Shown one piece after another: positions 16,044 to 25,391 of a stretch of DNA of 64,000 bases. A program made the translations under genes and the position numbers. Under the pieces are notes generated by a model. It saw only the letters and a program-made list of their open reading frames with translations. It was not told where the DNA came from and did not search any database. Positions within the stretch are counted from its first letter, which is position 1. Each line of letters opens with the position of its first letter. The stretch comes from Sandaracinaceae bacterium (lineage in GTDB: Bacteria; Myxococcota_A; Polyangia; Polyangiales; Houyiibacteriaceae): assembly GCA_016706685.1 (NCBI GenBank), contig JADJJE010000028.1, positions 1-64,000 on the forward strand, given 5' to 3'.

Positions 16044-16913
16044 TCACCACCAGATGGCGATGCCGAGGCCCAGCCAGGCCGCGAGCGCGATGGCGATGAC
16101 ACCCGCCGAGAGCCGCAGCGCGTAGCCGCGATCACGCGAGAGCGAGGCCATCACGATCTTGGTCACGGTGTTGACCGAGAGGGCGACCACCACGGCCAAC
16201 ATCGCGCTCTCGGAGTCGAGTCGCCCGTTGTGGTGCAGCGTGGCCACCGACGCCGACGTGGCGTGCGCGTCCACCAGCCCTGCCACGGCCGAGACCACTA
16301 CCATGCTGGCTCCGCCGAGCTTCTCGCTGAGCGCCGCGCCGACCACCGCCAGCGCCATGCTGGCCAAGCCGATCAGCAGGGCAGGGAGCCACTGGAAGGC
16401 ACGCCCCTTGGGGACGTCCAGCTGCACGGCGGCGCGCGCGCGGGCGAACGTGAACGTGGTGGCGAGGGCGGTCAGTGACGCCAGCCCGAGCGGCAGCGCC
16501 AGCCGCACCACGAGCGCCTTGTCCACGGCCGCGATGATGACGGAGTAGAACACCACCGTGGCGACACTGGATGCGAGCCCCCCCGCGACGGCTGCGTTGC
16601 GTGCGCTGGGGTCGGCCTTCGCGCGCAGCCCCATGGAAGCGATCGTGGCCGAGCTCGAGACGAAGCCCGCCACGAAGCCCGCCACGAGCAGCCCGTGGCG
16701 CTGTCCGAGCGCGCGCTGGGCGTAGTACCCCGCTGCCCCGATGCCGAGCACCACCAGCACGATGCGCGCGATGCTCTGCGGGTTGATCGCCTGGTAGGGG
16801 CCCAACCCGACATCGGGGGTGAGCAGCACGACGACACCGAGCACGGCCAGCAGCAGCCAGTCTGCGCGGGTGGCCCCCCCTGTTGGGGTGTTCTCGGGTT
16901 CGGCGACGCTCAC
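16044..16913 (-). CDS. DUF4010 membrane protein (MgtC-associated family, without the MgtC half)
   Basis: 289 residues with about eight hydrophobic segments. The conserved DUF4010 region is GFVAGFVSSSATIASMG, and later SAVAGLVDAHATSASVATL. In many bacteria this domain is fused to an N-terminal MgtC domain in a protein of about 400 residues; here the first 50 residues hold only one to two helices, so the MgtC part is missing. No transport function has been proven for the stand-alone form. It is convergent with the alpha/beta hydrolase and divergent from the glycine-rich lipoprotein. Confidence 0.82.
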   Translation of the reverse strand: MSVAEPENTPTGGATRADWLLLAVLGVVVLLTPDVGLGPYQAINPQSIARIVLVVLGIGAAGYYAQRALGQRHGLLVAGFVAGFVSSSATIASMGLRAKADPSARNAAVAGGLASSVATVVFYSVIIAAVDKALVVRLALPLGLASLTALATTFTFARARAAVQLDVPKGRAFQWLPALLIGLASMALAVVGAALSEKLGGASMVVVSAVAGLVDAHATSASVATLHHNGRLDSESAMLAVVVALSVNTVTKIVMASLSRDRGYALRLSAGVIAIALAAWLGLGIAIWW

Positions 16914-16994
16914 GGCGCTCTATATACCGCCAACGTGGCGAAGGGGGAGACAGCGCCGCTGGAATCCTCTAGTCTGTCCGGTCAGGAGTCGACC

Positions 16995-19487
16995 ATGCGC
17001 CACCCCCACTTTTCTCTCTTTCATCACGTTCCGTTCTCCACGCGCACGTTCCGTGCGTCCCTCCTCGGGCTCTGCCTCGCTGCGGTTGGCTGCGGGGACG
17101 GCGCCGACAACGTGGTGGAACAGCCGCCCATCCTCCCCAGCGTCTCGAACGTCAGCGTGGGTGACCCGACCTGTCCGACGGGCGGCGTGCGTGTGCAGGT
17201 AGGCGCGGACACCAACTTGGACGGTGATCTGGACGACGACGAAGTCGAGCAGACGTCCTACGTCTGCAACGGCACCGACATGGTGGGCGGCGAGGACGAC
17301 GTCCTGGTACGCACCGTGAACCTCGACCCGGGCATCGAGTGCGTGGCCGGTGGCCGCCGCCTCGACATCGGCCTCGACAACGGCGATGGCACGGGCATTC
17401 AGGGCAATGACGTGCTGGAGGACGAGGAGGTCGACACCAGCTTCCTCGACTGCAACGGGACCATGATGGTGGTGGTCACGCCTCCCACGGGCAACGCCGG
17501 CACGTTCGTGTTCGACACCCATGGCGGCTCCGCAACAGGCGGCACCGGCGGCGCCGCGGGCAGCCTGCGTGACGATGCCGACACCGAGTTCGTGAACAGC
17601 TACCTCATGCTCGCGAGCACGGGCACCGTGGACGCCACTTGCACGGTGCCCACCGTGACGCTCGATCTCGGCGACGTCCCGGCTGCGTTCGCGGCCACCA
17701 CCACCGTGGCCATCGTGGCCGCCGCAGACGAGGCCGCGTTGCCGGACGGCACGGTGTTCGGGCGCACGGGCGACACCGGGCTCTATGTCTGGGACGCCAC
17801 CGACATGGTCGCGAACCGCGCCACGGGCCTCAGCGTCGCGGCTGGGGCGACCGTCACGCTCCCGATCAACAATGCGTACACGCCGGAGGGCGTGGGGCTC
17901 TTCTTCGACCGCGATGTCGACATCGCCGGCACGCTGACCACCACGGCGAGCGCGAGCACGCGTGGGCACCTCGAGATCGGCGGCCGCCAGGTGCGCCTGG
18001 GCGCGGCGTCCACGCTGCAGACCGGCGGGGCGGCAGACCAGAACAGCGGCTACGTCTCCGTGAGCGCCGGCCAAGACCTGATCGCCCTCGGTGCCATCTC
18101 CACCGTCGGCAGCGCCGGCGCTTCGGGCCGCTCAGGCGGCTCCGTGCGGCTCGCGGCCGATGGCGCGGTGTACGCAGGCGGCACCATCAACACCAGCGGC
18201 GGCGCAGCGACGGGCGGCACGGGTGGCGACGGCGGGAACGTCTCTCTGGAGGGCGAGACCCGCATCATCTGCAACTCGGCCGACATCACGGCCGATGGCG
18301 GCGCCGCCGATGGCGACGCTGGCGACGGGGGCGACATCCACTTCGGAGAGGACTGCCTCTACGGCATCCCTCTCGAGATCCGCAACAGCGGCGACCTGCG
18401 TACGCGCGGCGGCAGCGAGGCCGGCACTTGTGACGCCACCTGCAGCGGCGGCGAGGGCGGCCGAATCGACTTCGTCGCGGCTCTCTCGGGCGGAATCTCC
18501 AGCAGCGGCTCGCACGACACCCGCGGCGGCAACTCCGCCAACGGTCAGGGTGGAGCAGGCGGCGTCCTCAACTTCCGTCAGGGCTTCACGTTCGAAGATA
18601 CTCGGGGCGTGGCGCGCTACGAGATCACCGGTGCCGTCACCACGTTCGGCGGCGACGGCGCCACGGGGGGCGGACATGGCGGAGACGTGTACACGGCCAA
18701 TCACGGGGCCATTGGCTCCGCGACGCGCTTCCTCGGCTATGCATCGGCGCTGATGGACGGCGGCGATGGGACCGACGCGGGCGGCGACGCGGGCTCCATC
18801 GTGCTCAGTCCAGAGGCGAGCGAGACGGATGGTGGCCTCGGGTTCTTCGTGCACACCAACGTCTCGGCAGCGGGCGGCACGGGCGGCACGGGCCGCGGCG
18901 GCAACGGTGGTCGGATCGAGTTCGGGCCGGACATCTTCAATGAGGTGGGCGTGAGCGGCGCGCCCCTCCAGAACTTCGTCGTCGAAGGCACCATCAACCT
19001 GAGCGGTGGCGATGGCGCGCAGGCCGGCAGCGGTGGCTCCATCGTCGCGAACTCGGGGTGCAGCCCCGACCCGGCTGTCACCGGTATCGAGGTTGCCGGC
19101 ACCTTCACCCTGGACGGCGGGGACGCGAGCCAGAGCGGCGGCGGCACCGCGGGCGGGCTGTACTTGATCACGGCGCGCGGCACGGCGACCGTCTCGGGCA
19201 CCATCTCCGCGCGGGGCGGCGTGGGCGCGATGGGGGACGGTGGCTACTTCCCCGGGTCCATCGTGTTCGGCGTTCCTGCCACGGTCTCGGCGGCCTTCAC
19301 GGCGGCAGGCGGGATGGGCTCCACCACGGGCGGCGACACCGAGGACATCGCCATCCTCTCGGCGGGCACCTCCACGGTCACGGGCACGGTCACGGTGACC
19401 GCCGGTGCGGGGCCCACGGCCCAGACCGCTGGGACTCAGGGGAGCGTGCGCATCGACTCGGGCAGCACGTGCGTCGGGCCGACCTGA
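16995..19487 (+). CDS. Glycine-rich repeat lipoprotein with two Cys-Asp repeat units
   Basis: 830 residues. AGGAG lies six bases before the ATG and fixes the start. The signal peptide ends A-V-G-C (about residue 33). Two units of about 45-50 residues follow, each with a G-G-R/V-R or R-R-L segment, a run of Asp-rich turns (N-L-D-G-D-L-D-D-D-E-V) and a closing C-N-G; this pattern recurs in myxobacterial surface proteins (DUF7151-like). From about residue 180 to the end runs a long Gly/Ala/Thr/Ser-rich region with repeated G-G-x-G-G and N-x-S-G-G segments and few charged residues, most likely a solenoid such as a beta-helix. No enzymatic motif is visible. Possible roles include surface adhesion or a matrix component. 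Confidence 0.85.
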   Translation: MRHPHFSLFHHVPFSTRTFRASLLGLCLAAVGCGDGADNVVEQPPILPSVSNVSVGDPTCPTGGVRVQVGADTNLDGDLDDDEVEQTSYVCNGTDMVGGEDDVLVRTVNLDPGIECVAGGRRLDIGLDNGDGTGIQGNDVLEDEEVDTSFLDCNGTMMVVVTPPTGNAGTFVFDTHGGSATGGTGGAAGSLRDDADTEFVNSYLMLASTGTVDATCTVPTVTLDLGDVPAAFAATTTVAIVAAADEAALPDGTVFGRTGDTGLYVWDATDMVANRATGLSVAAGATVTLPINNAYTPEGVGLFFDRDVDIAGTLTTTASASTRGHLEIGGRQVRLGAASTLQTGGAADQNSGYVSVSAGQDLIALGAISTVGSAGASGRSGGSVRLAADGAVYAGGTINTSGGAATGGTGGDGGNVSLEGETRIICNSADITADGGAADGDAGDGGDIHFGEDCLYGIPLEIRNSGDLRTRGGSEAGTCDATCSGGEGGRIDFVAALSGGISSSGSHDTRGGNSANGQGGAGGVLNFRQGFTFEDTRGVARYEITGAVTTFGGDGATGGGHGGDVYTANHGAIGSATRFLGYASALMDGGDGTDAGGDAGSIVLSPEASETDGGLGFFVHTNVSAAGGTGGTGRGGNGGRIEFGPDIFNEVGVSGAPLQNFVVEGTINLSGGDGAQAGSGGSIVANSGCSPDPAVTGIEVAGTFTLDGGDASQSGGGTAGGLYLITARGTATVSGTISARGGVGAMGDGGYFPGSIVFGVPATVSAAFTAAGGMGSTTGGDTEDIAILSAGTSTVTGTVTVTAGAGPTAQTAGTQGSVRIDSGSTCVGPT

Positions 19488-19534
19488 CGTCGACCGTGTA
19501 GACGGGCGCTCTCACCGAGCGCCATCACCTGGAA

Positions 19535-19559
19535 AAGGGGCCCCCTCTCGGGGCCTCTT
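19535..19559. terminator. Bidirectional terminator-like hairpin
   Basis: AAGGGGCCCC, loop CTCTC, then GGGGCCTCTT forms a 10-bp stem with one G-T wobble between the stop codons at 19487 and 19572 of two convergent genes. The A-rich and T-rich stem ends suit termination in both directions. Confidence 0.7.
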
Positions 19560-19571
19560 CGCTTTCTGGCC

Positions 19572-21020
19572 TCAGAACTGGAAGTAGTAGAACGGCTCAC
19601 CGGAGCCAGCGCCCAGCGACAGCGCCGTCACCATGAGCGTGATGAAGGCCACGCGGGCGGGCCAGCCCACGCGTGCCAGGGCGCCCTCGGTCTGGAAGCG
19701 CCGGTTGAGCCAGTGCACGGCATAGAGCACCGCCAGGGTGAGGAACCAGAGCGGGCTGATGGCCAGTGGGCCGTCCTGCCACGTGGCGATGCGCCGGTAC
19801 ATGGCGAACGCGCTGTCCACGCTCGGCGCGCGGAACGCGATGGTGGAGAGGCTGAGGAAGAGCGCCATGCTGGCCAGCCCGAACACGGTGGAGACGCGCC
19901 CCCTCGGGAACAGCCAGCCACGGTGTTTCAGGAAGCGGTAGGCCACCAGCAAGAGGCCGTTGAGCGCGCCCCACAGCACGAACGTCCAGCTGGCCCCGTG
20001 CCACAGGCCGAACGCCATCCAGGTGAGCATGGAGTTGAACGCGGTGCGCCACTCGCCTCGCCGGTCGCCGCCCAGCGGCTGGTAGAAGTAGTCGCGGAAC
20101 CACGTCCCCATGGTGATGTGCCAGCCCCGGCGGTACTCGATGGGGTTGGTGGCCAGCAGCGGGAAGTCGAAGTTCTTGGGGACCTCGTAGCCCAGCAGGC
20201 GCGCGAGGCCGACCGCCATGGTGGAGTAGCCCGCGAAGTCGCAGTAGATCTGGCAGTTGAAGCAGAACGAGGCGACCAGCAGCGCCGACCCCGAGAAGTG
20301 CTCGGGCTCCGCGAACACGCGGTCCACGACGTTGGCGAAGCCGTCGGCGATGACCACCTTCTGGAACAGCCCCACCAGGCACAGCTCGACGCCCTCGAGC
20401 ACGGCGCGCTGGTCGGGGAGGCGTGCGCGCGCGATCTGCGGGATGAAGTCGGCGGCTCGCAGGATGGGCCCCGCGATGAGCTGCGGGAAGAAGGCCACGA
20501 AGAGCAGGAAGTCTCCGAAGCTGCGCACCGGCTTGGTGTCGCCGCGGTACACGTCGATGGTGTAGCTCAGCGTCTGGAACGTATAGAACGAGATGCCGAG
20601 CGGCAGCGTGACGTCGATGCGCAGGCCATCTGCCGTGGCGACACCGAGCGCGCCCAGCGCGACCAGGTTGTCCAGCAAGAACCCCACGTACTTGAAGTAG
20701 ACGAGCACGCCCAGGTTGCCCACCAGGCTCACGGCGAGCAGGGCGCGGCGTTTGCGCCGCAATGCAGCCACCGCCTTCGCGCTCTCCACCGTGTCCCCGT
20801 CGCTCCCGGTCACACCCGGCACGGGCAGCGCCCCGAGGCGCAGCGCCACCGCGTAGTCGAGCACGCTCGAGTAGAGCAGCAGCAAGAGGAACGGGGGGTT
20901 CCACGACGCATAGAACGCGTAGCTGGCCAACACCAAGAGGCCGCGTCGGAAGGGCAGCAGCCGGTGGAGCACCAGCACCACCGCGAAGAACGCCCAGAAC
21001 TCGACGGAGTCAAAGCGCAT
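19572..21020 (-). CDS. MBOAT-family O-acyltransferase (AlgI-like)
   Basis: 482 residues, about ten to eleven membrane helices, length typical of the AlgI/DltB/PatA group. Characteristic segments are FFPQLIAGPILRAADFIPQI, the YCDFAGYSTMAVGLARLLG helix, NFDFPLLATNPIEYRRGWHITMGTWFRDY, and FGLWHGASWTFVLWG. In AlgI the two essential histidines fall in these last two segments (here H301 and H341). The enzyme is expected to move an acyl or acetyl group across the inner membrane to a periplasmic partner. The gene overlaps the upstream SGNH-like gene by 11 bases, a conserved pairing in polysaccharide or cell-wall acetylation systems. Substrate is unknown. Confidence 0.93.
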   Translation of the reverse strand: MRFDSVEFWAFFAVVLVLHRLLPFRRGLLVLASYAFYASWNPPFLLLLLYSSVLDYAVALRLGALPVPGVTGSDGDTVESAKAVAALRRKRRALLAVSLVGNLGVLVYFKYVGFLLDNLVALGALGVATADGLRIDVTLPLGISFYTFQTLSYTIDVYRGDTKPVRSFGDFLLFVAFFPQLIAGPILRAADFIPQIARARLPDQRAVLEGVELCLVGLFQKVVIADGFANVVDRVFAEPEHFSGSALLVASFCFNCQIYCDFAGYSTMAVGLARLLGYEVPKNFDFPLLATNPIEYRRGWHITMGTWFRDYFYQPLGGDRRGEWRTAFNSMLTWMAFGLWHGASWTFVLWGALNGLLLVAYRFLKHRGWLFPRGRVSTVFGLASMALFLSLSTIAFRAPSVDSAFAMYRRIATWQDGPLAISPLWFLTLAVLYAVHWLNRRFQTEGALARVGWPARVAFITLMVTALSLGAGSGEPFYYFQF

Positions 21021-21996
21021 GGTCGGGCTCGCCCAGGGTCCAGCGCGTGAAGCGCTCTGCGGCGCGTCGGTTCAGGTGAATGAGGTCGCGAAAGTCGTGC
21101 CGCGTGAACTCGGGGCGGGTCTCACGCGTGAGGAGCTCGGTGGCTGGCAGGTCCAGCTCGCGCAAGCAGTGCTCCAGCCTGTCGGCCACCATGTCACGGC
21201 TCGCCTCCGTACCGGGAGCCAGCGGCGCGATGGCCAGCACGAGCGTGCCTCCCGCGTCACGCACCTCTTCGGCGAAGAGCCGGAGCGCCCGCAGGTGGAT
21301 GGCGTCGCAGCGGAAGTCGGCGTCGCGCGCGCGGCGCAGGGTGTCCAGCTGTTCCCCAATGCTGGGCGGCGGCTCCGTGGGCAGCGCGGTGATGTCTCGA
21401 TACGAGCCCAGCAACGCGCGGCGCAGCTCGCTCCTGCGCCGCACCACGATGTGGCTGGCGGAAAGCGTGCGTGAGCCGTGCTCGCTGCGGTCGGCGAACA
21501 GGTCACTCAGCGGAAAGAGGCGCGCGGCCATGCGTGGGGAGTACGTGCGCGTGCGGTCCCAGCGCACCTCGTCCAGCATCAGCAGGGGCAGCGCCGGAAC
21601 GTGCACGCGCTCCGGCCGCAGCTGCCGGATGGTGGGCGCCAGCATGGCCAGCTCCAGCCCCGACATGGCAGGCATCCACAGCTTGTCGACGCGCTCGCGG
21701 GGCTCCCCGAGAACGTCCCCCATGGTGCGCAGGGCGTAGTTCGAGTCGGCCACGCTGCTCCCCATCACCAGCGCCGCGAGCCTCGGCCTCGCAGCCATCC
21801 GGTGCGCGTGCGCCTCCAGCACCAGGGCGGCGTCCTCGCTGCCGCTCGTGCCCTCCTCGGCGAGTTCCCAGAAGGCCGAAGAGTGCGTGCAGAGCGCGTC
21901 GGTCCCCACGAACGCCGCGAGCCCGATCAGGACGCACGCGACCAGCGTCAGGTTGCCGCGGCGGGGCGACGGATCGCTCTCCGGACTCTTGTCCAT
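21010..21996 (-). CDS. Membrane-anchored SGNH-like partner of the MBOAT acyltransferase
   Basis: 328 residues from ATG 21996. An in-frame GTG at 22011 is a possible alternative start. One membrane helix (about 16-33) is followed by a periplasmic domain. VMGSSVADSNY (around S80/S81) matches block I of SGNH/GDSL hydrolases with the nucleophilic Ser, and FRDLIHLN near the C terminus supplies the D-x-x-H pair of block V. The layout is that of AlgJ/AlgX- or DltD-like proteins, which take the acyl group from the MBOAT and place it on a glycan. It probably forms a two-gene acylation unit with the downstream MBOAT gene. The Gly and Asn blocks are not obvious, so activity is an inference. Confidence 0.78.
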   Translation of the reverse strand: MDKSPESDPSPRRGNLTLVACVLIGLAAFVGTDALCTHSSAFWELAEEGTSGSEDAALVLEAHAHRMAARPRLAALVMGSSVADSNYALRTMGDVLGEPRERVDKLWMPAMSGLELAMLAPTIRQLRPERVHVPALPLLMLDEVRWDRTRTYSPRMAARLFPLSDLFADRSEHGSRTLSASHIVVRRRSELRRALLGSYRDITALPTEPPPSIGEQLDTLRRARDADFRCDAIHLRALRLFAEEVRDAGGTLVLAIAPLAPGTEASRDMVADRLEHCLRELDLPATELLTRETRPEFTRHDFRDLIHLNRRAAERFTRWTLGEPDHAL

Positions 21997-22012
21997 GGCG
22001 CGTACTACCACT

Positions 22013-24406
22013 TCACGCCGCGGGCGAGGAGCGCGTTCCTACCAGGCTGTTGGCCTTCGCCCGCGTGGCCCGATGCAGCGCCTGCGTCAGGTCGGCCTGC
22101 TCGAAGGGCTTTGCCAAGAGCTCCACGTCGGCCAGATCGGTGTCGTTGCCGGTGAGCGCATCCCCCGAGTATCCGCTCATCAAGATGGCGGGCAGGCCAC
22201 GGCGCTGACCCAAGATCTGCCGCATGGCGGCGGGGCCCGTCATGCGGGGCATGCGCACGTCGAACAGCAGCAAGTCCACACGCTCGCCGTCGGCCTGGTA
22301 GCGCTCGAGGGCCTGCGCGCCATCCACGGCGGCGAGCACCTCGTGACCGTCTGCGCGCAGCATCTCGGTGAGCACCTGTCGCACCGCGGGGTCGTCCTCG
22401 GCCAGCAGCACGGTGAGCGGCGCCGCCGAGTCCGTGCTGTCCACGCGCGCCATCGCGACCGGGCGCTCGGCCGTGCGCGGCAGCCGCACCACGAAGCGGG
22501 CTCCCCCCTCGGGCCCGTCCTCCACGTGGATCTCGCCGTCGTGTGCGCGAACGATGCCGAACACCACGGACAGGCCGAAGCCCGTCCCCTGGCCGCGCGC
22601 CTTGGTGGTGAAGAACGGCTCGAAGATGCGCTGGCGCAGCTCGGGCGGCACGCCGGTGCCCTGGTCGGTGCTGGAGAGGACGATCCACTGGTCGTCCACC
22701 TCGATGCGCAGGTCGATGCGGCCACCTTGCGGCATGGCATCGCGCGCGTTCACGCAGAGGTTCATGAGCACTTGGTCCAGCTGGGTCTCGTCCACGAGCG
22801 CCATCGCGGGCTGTGTTCCCACCGAGACATCGAGCGAGACGTTCTCGGGCAGCAGGCGCACCAGCATCTCGCGAGCGCGCTGCAGCGTCTGGTTCAGGTC
22901 CACGGGGACCCGCTGCACGGGCGAGCGGTGGCTGAACGCCAGCAGGCGACTGGTCAGCGCGGCCGCGCGTCGCACCGCGTCACTGGCGTTGTCCAGCACC
23001 TTCGCGCGGGTCGCTTGGCTGCAGCTGGGGTGCTGCGCCAGCTCCAGGTTGGCGCCGATGGCCTGCAGCAAGTTGTTGAAGTCGTGCGCGATGCCGCCGG
23101 CCAGGTTGCCCACGCTGTCCATGCGCTGCGCGTGTACCAGCTGGTCGTTGAGCACCTCGAGCGCTGCGGCGTTCACGCGTGACTCGGTGACGTCTTCGGC
23201 CTGCAGCAGGAACGCTCGCTTCCGCTCGGACAGGGGGATGCGGCTGACACGCACGTTCCACTCGCGGCGCTCGCCCGCTTCGTCCGTGACCTGCACCAGG
23301 CTGGGCGGGTCCTCCGCGCGCACGGCCAGCGCGGCCCGCACCACGCCCTCGAGCGGCTCGGCCAGCCAGGTGGAGATGGGCTGCCCACGCAGGCGCTCGG
23401 GGTCCGAGATCAGCATGCGCGCGATCCGCGGATTGGCGTCCAGCACCAGGCCGTCGTCCGTGACCATCGCCATGCCGATGGGGGCGTGCTCGAACGCGTT
23501 CGCGAAGCGCTCGTTGCTGACGCGCGTGGCCACCTCGGCGCTGCCCCGCTCGGCGTTGAGCGCCGTCAGCAGCAGGGACAGCATGGCGGCGGCCGTGATG
23601 AAGAGCCAGAGCGGCACCGGCGCGAGCGAGCCCTCGAGGCCAGCCAGCGGGCCGCCGGTCAGCGCGGTCCCGACCACGGCCACCAGGCACAGCAGCGCGC
23701 ACGCCGTGGCAGCGCCACGTGGCCCGAGCCGGAGGGCGGCCCACACCACGGAGCTGATGGGCACCACCAACAGGGCGCTGCGCAGCTCCACACCCATGCG
23801 CGGCGCCGCGAACGCCAACGAAGAGGCTGCGATGGTCACCAGCAGTGTGCCCACCCAGCGGCGCAGCGGAACGGAGCGCGCGGGGCGCAGCCAGGTCAGC
23901 ACCAGCGGGCCGACCACCAGCGCGCCCGTGGCGTCGCCCGCCCACCACAGCGCGGCGGTGGGCAGCCAGCCCTTCGCCTCGATGGTGCCCGTCACCAGCA
24001 GCGAGGTGGCCCCGCCCAGGGCCGCGCAGAGCGGCGCCAAGAGGCCTGCGATGAGGGCGAAGTCACGCACCTCGCGACGCGACTCGAAGCTGCCGCGGAA
24101 GCCGGCGCGGGCCAGCAGCTCTGCGGCCACCAAGGCCTCGAGGGTGTTGCCGCAGGCGATCAGCGCGGCCGTCAGGGGACTGCCGCCGATCAACAGATTC
24201 ACGATCAGCGCGCCCACCCACACGGGCGCGGCCATGCGACGCCCACCCAGCACCAAGGCGGCGAGCGCGATGCCCGTGGGCGGCCAGATGAGCGACACGG
24301 CCCCTGCGATGGAAGCCAGCTGCAGCCCCCCGAGGCCACCCGCCACGTAGCCGATCACCACCAGCGAGGCGCGCGCCAACGGGTGTCTATCGAGGTACAG
24401 GGTCAC
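22013..24406 (-). CDS. Hybrid sensor histidine kinase: MASE1, PAS, HisKA, HATPase, receiver
   Basis: 797 residues from GTG 24406; starting further upstream would run into the neighbouring Coq4-like gene. Residues 1-290 have about eight to nine membrane helices with IWPPTGIALAALVLGGRRM, typical of MASE1 sensor regions. A PAS domain follows (NAFEHAPIGMAMVTDDGLVLDANPR). The HisKA box GGIAHDFNNLL has the phospho-acceptor H441. The HATPase domain has N, G1 and G2 boxes including DQGTGVPPELRQRIFEPFFTTK and GTGFGLSVVFGIV. The C-terminal receiver has the acidic pair EDD, the phospho-acceptor D716 in LLLFDVRMP, and the Lys of AKPF. No DNA-binding response regulator is encoded nearby. Signal and target are unknown. 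Confidence 0.93.
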   Translation of the reverse strand: MTLYLDRHPLARASLVVIGYVAGGLGGLQLASIAGAVSLIWPPTGIALAALVLGGRRMAAPVWVGALIVNLLIGGSPLTAALIACGNTLEALVAAELLARAGFRGSFESRREVRDFALIAGLLAPLCAALGGATSLLVTGTIEAKGWLPTAALWWAGDATGALVVGPLVLTWLRPARSVPLRRWVGTLLVTIAASSLAFAAPRMGVELRSALLVVPISSVVWAALRLGPRGAATACALLCLVAVVGTALTGGPLAGLEGSLAPVPLWLFITAAAMLSLLLTALNAERGSAEVATRVSNERFANAFEHAPIGMAMVTDDGLVLDANPRIARMLISDPERLRGQPISTWLAEPLEGVVRAALAVRAEDPPSLVQVTDEAGERREWNVRVSRIPLSERKRAFLLQAEDVTESRVNAAALEVLNDQLVHAQRMDSVGNLAGGIAHDFNNLLQAIGANLELAQHPSCSQATRAKVLDNASDAVRRAAALTSRLLAFSHRSPVQRVPVDLNQTLQRAREMLVRLLPENVSLDVSVGTQPAMALVDETQLDQVLMNLCVNARDAMPQGGRIDLRIEVDDQWIVLSSTDQGTGVPPELRQRIFEPFFTTKARGQGTGFGLSVVFGIVRAHDGEIHVEDGPEGGARFVVRLPRTAERPVAMARVDSTDSAAPLTVLLAEDDPAVRQVLTEMLRADGHEVLAAVDGAQALERYQADGERVDLLLFDVRMPRMTGPAAMRQILGQRRGLPAILMSGYSGDALTGNDTDLADVELLAKPFEQADLTQALHRATRAKANSLVGTRSSPAA

Positions 24407-24506
24407 GGGCCGATTCGCTCTGCTTTCCCGCAGGAGGCAAGGAACACGAAGGGGGGATCTTCGGCTCGGGCGGAGTGTGCCTCGGAACAGGGAGGCCTGC
24501 CACCGC

Positions 24507-25304
24507 TCAGGGCGGCGGGGCCAGCCGTACCTCGTGCGCACGCACGGGGCGGTAGCGGGGCTCGGGGCCCAAACGCAGCTCGGCACGCAGCTCGTCCAGG
24601 TCGCGCCCGAGGGCCTCGGTGTAGTCTACGTGAATCAGGGTGTGCGCGCGCAGCCCCCGCAGGAAGCCCTCGCGGACGATGCGACGCGCGTTGGGCTCGA
24701 GCGTGGCGGTGATGGTGCCGAAGCGCGCGTAGCCTGCCAGCACGATCAGCGCGAGTCCGGGGGAGGGGTGCTGCGCGAGATCGAAGGCCAGCAGCGCCGC
24801 CTCACCGATGAGATCGCCGTGGTAGCCCGTGAGCGCGTGCTTGAGGTCGTGCGTGTCGCGCAGCCAGCCCTGCACGAAGGCCTCGTCGGAGCCGCTGAGC
24901 CGCTTGCGGACGTCCGCCGCCATGAGCCCATCGGCGGTGATGCCCTCGGCCTCGACGAAGCGCAGGTAGCGGTGCGCGAGGGTGTTGGCTCCGAACGTGC
25001 GCAGCGCGTCGCGGTTCAGCAGCCGCCCCACGAGGTCCGGCGGACTCGCCAGCAAGCGCCGCCCAACGGGGTCCTTGCGCATGTCGCGCGCGGCACGCTC
25101 CAGGATGCGACCGCCCAGCGCCTCGAGGATGATGAACACCTGATCGGTGGCGTTGGGATCCGCCAGCAGCGCCCGAATGGCCTTCGCCGCGCGCCCGAAC
25201 TCGAAGCGGCCCGAGGGCAGCGCGTTGGGCTCGGCTCGTGGCGGCCGAGGTGCGGCCACGGGAGCAGGCATGGGCGGGCGAGCTTGGGATGTCTGGGCGT
25301 GCAT
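24507..25304 (-). CDS. Coq4-family protein
   Basis: 265 residues. The start is well fixed: AGGAGGT lies five bases before ATG 25304. Residues 152-168 carry H-D-x-x-H followed by eleven residues and E (H152, D153, H156, E168), the metal-binding signature of Coq4. In ubiquinone pathways Coq4 is required for ring decarboxylation/hydroxylation or as a scaffold of the biosynthetic complex; bacterial homologues also occur without a full ubiquinone pathway. No other quinone gene is in the window. It is divergent from a TetR gene, with a palindrome between, so the TetR product probably controls it. Confidence 0.85.
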   Translation of the reverse strand: MHAQTSQARPPMPAPVAAPRPPRAEPNALPSGRFEFGRAAKAIRALLADPNATDQVFIILEALGGRILERAARDMRKDPVGRRLLASPPDLVGRLLNRDALRTFGANTLAHRYLRFVEAEGITADGLMAADVRKRLSGSDEAFVQGWLRDTHDLKHALTGYHGDLIGEAALLAFDLAQHPSPGLALIVLAGYARFGTITATLEPNARRIVREGFLRGLRAHTLIHVDYTEALGRDLDELRAELRLGPEPRYRPVRAHEVRLAPPP

Positions 25305-25347
25305 GCGATACCTCCTGCGGAGCGCGGCATGGACGCCGCGGCCATTG

Positions 25348-25363
25348 TCTACAATGCTGTAGA
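25348..25363. promoter_or_regulatory. Palindromic operator between Coq4-like and tetR genes
   Basis: TCTACA, four bases (ATGC), TGTAGA is a perfect inverted repeat in the 87-bp divergent region between starts 25304 and 25392. Short palindromes with a TACA/TGTA core are typical TetR-family operators. The position, 29 bases before the tetR start and 44 before the Coq4-like start, fits repression of both promoters. Confidence 0.7.
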
Positions 25364-25391
25364 TAGCGACAGGCGCGCCAAAGGTCAAGCC

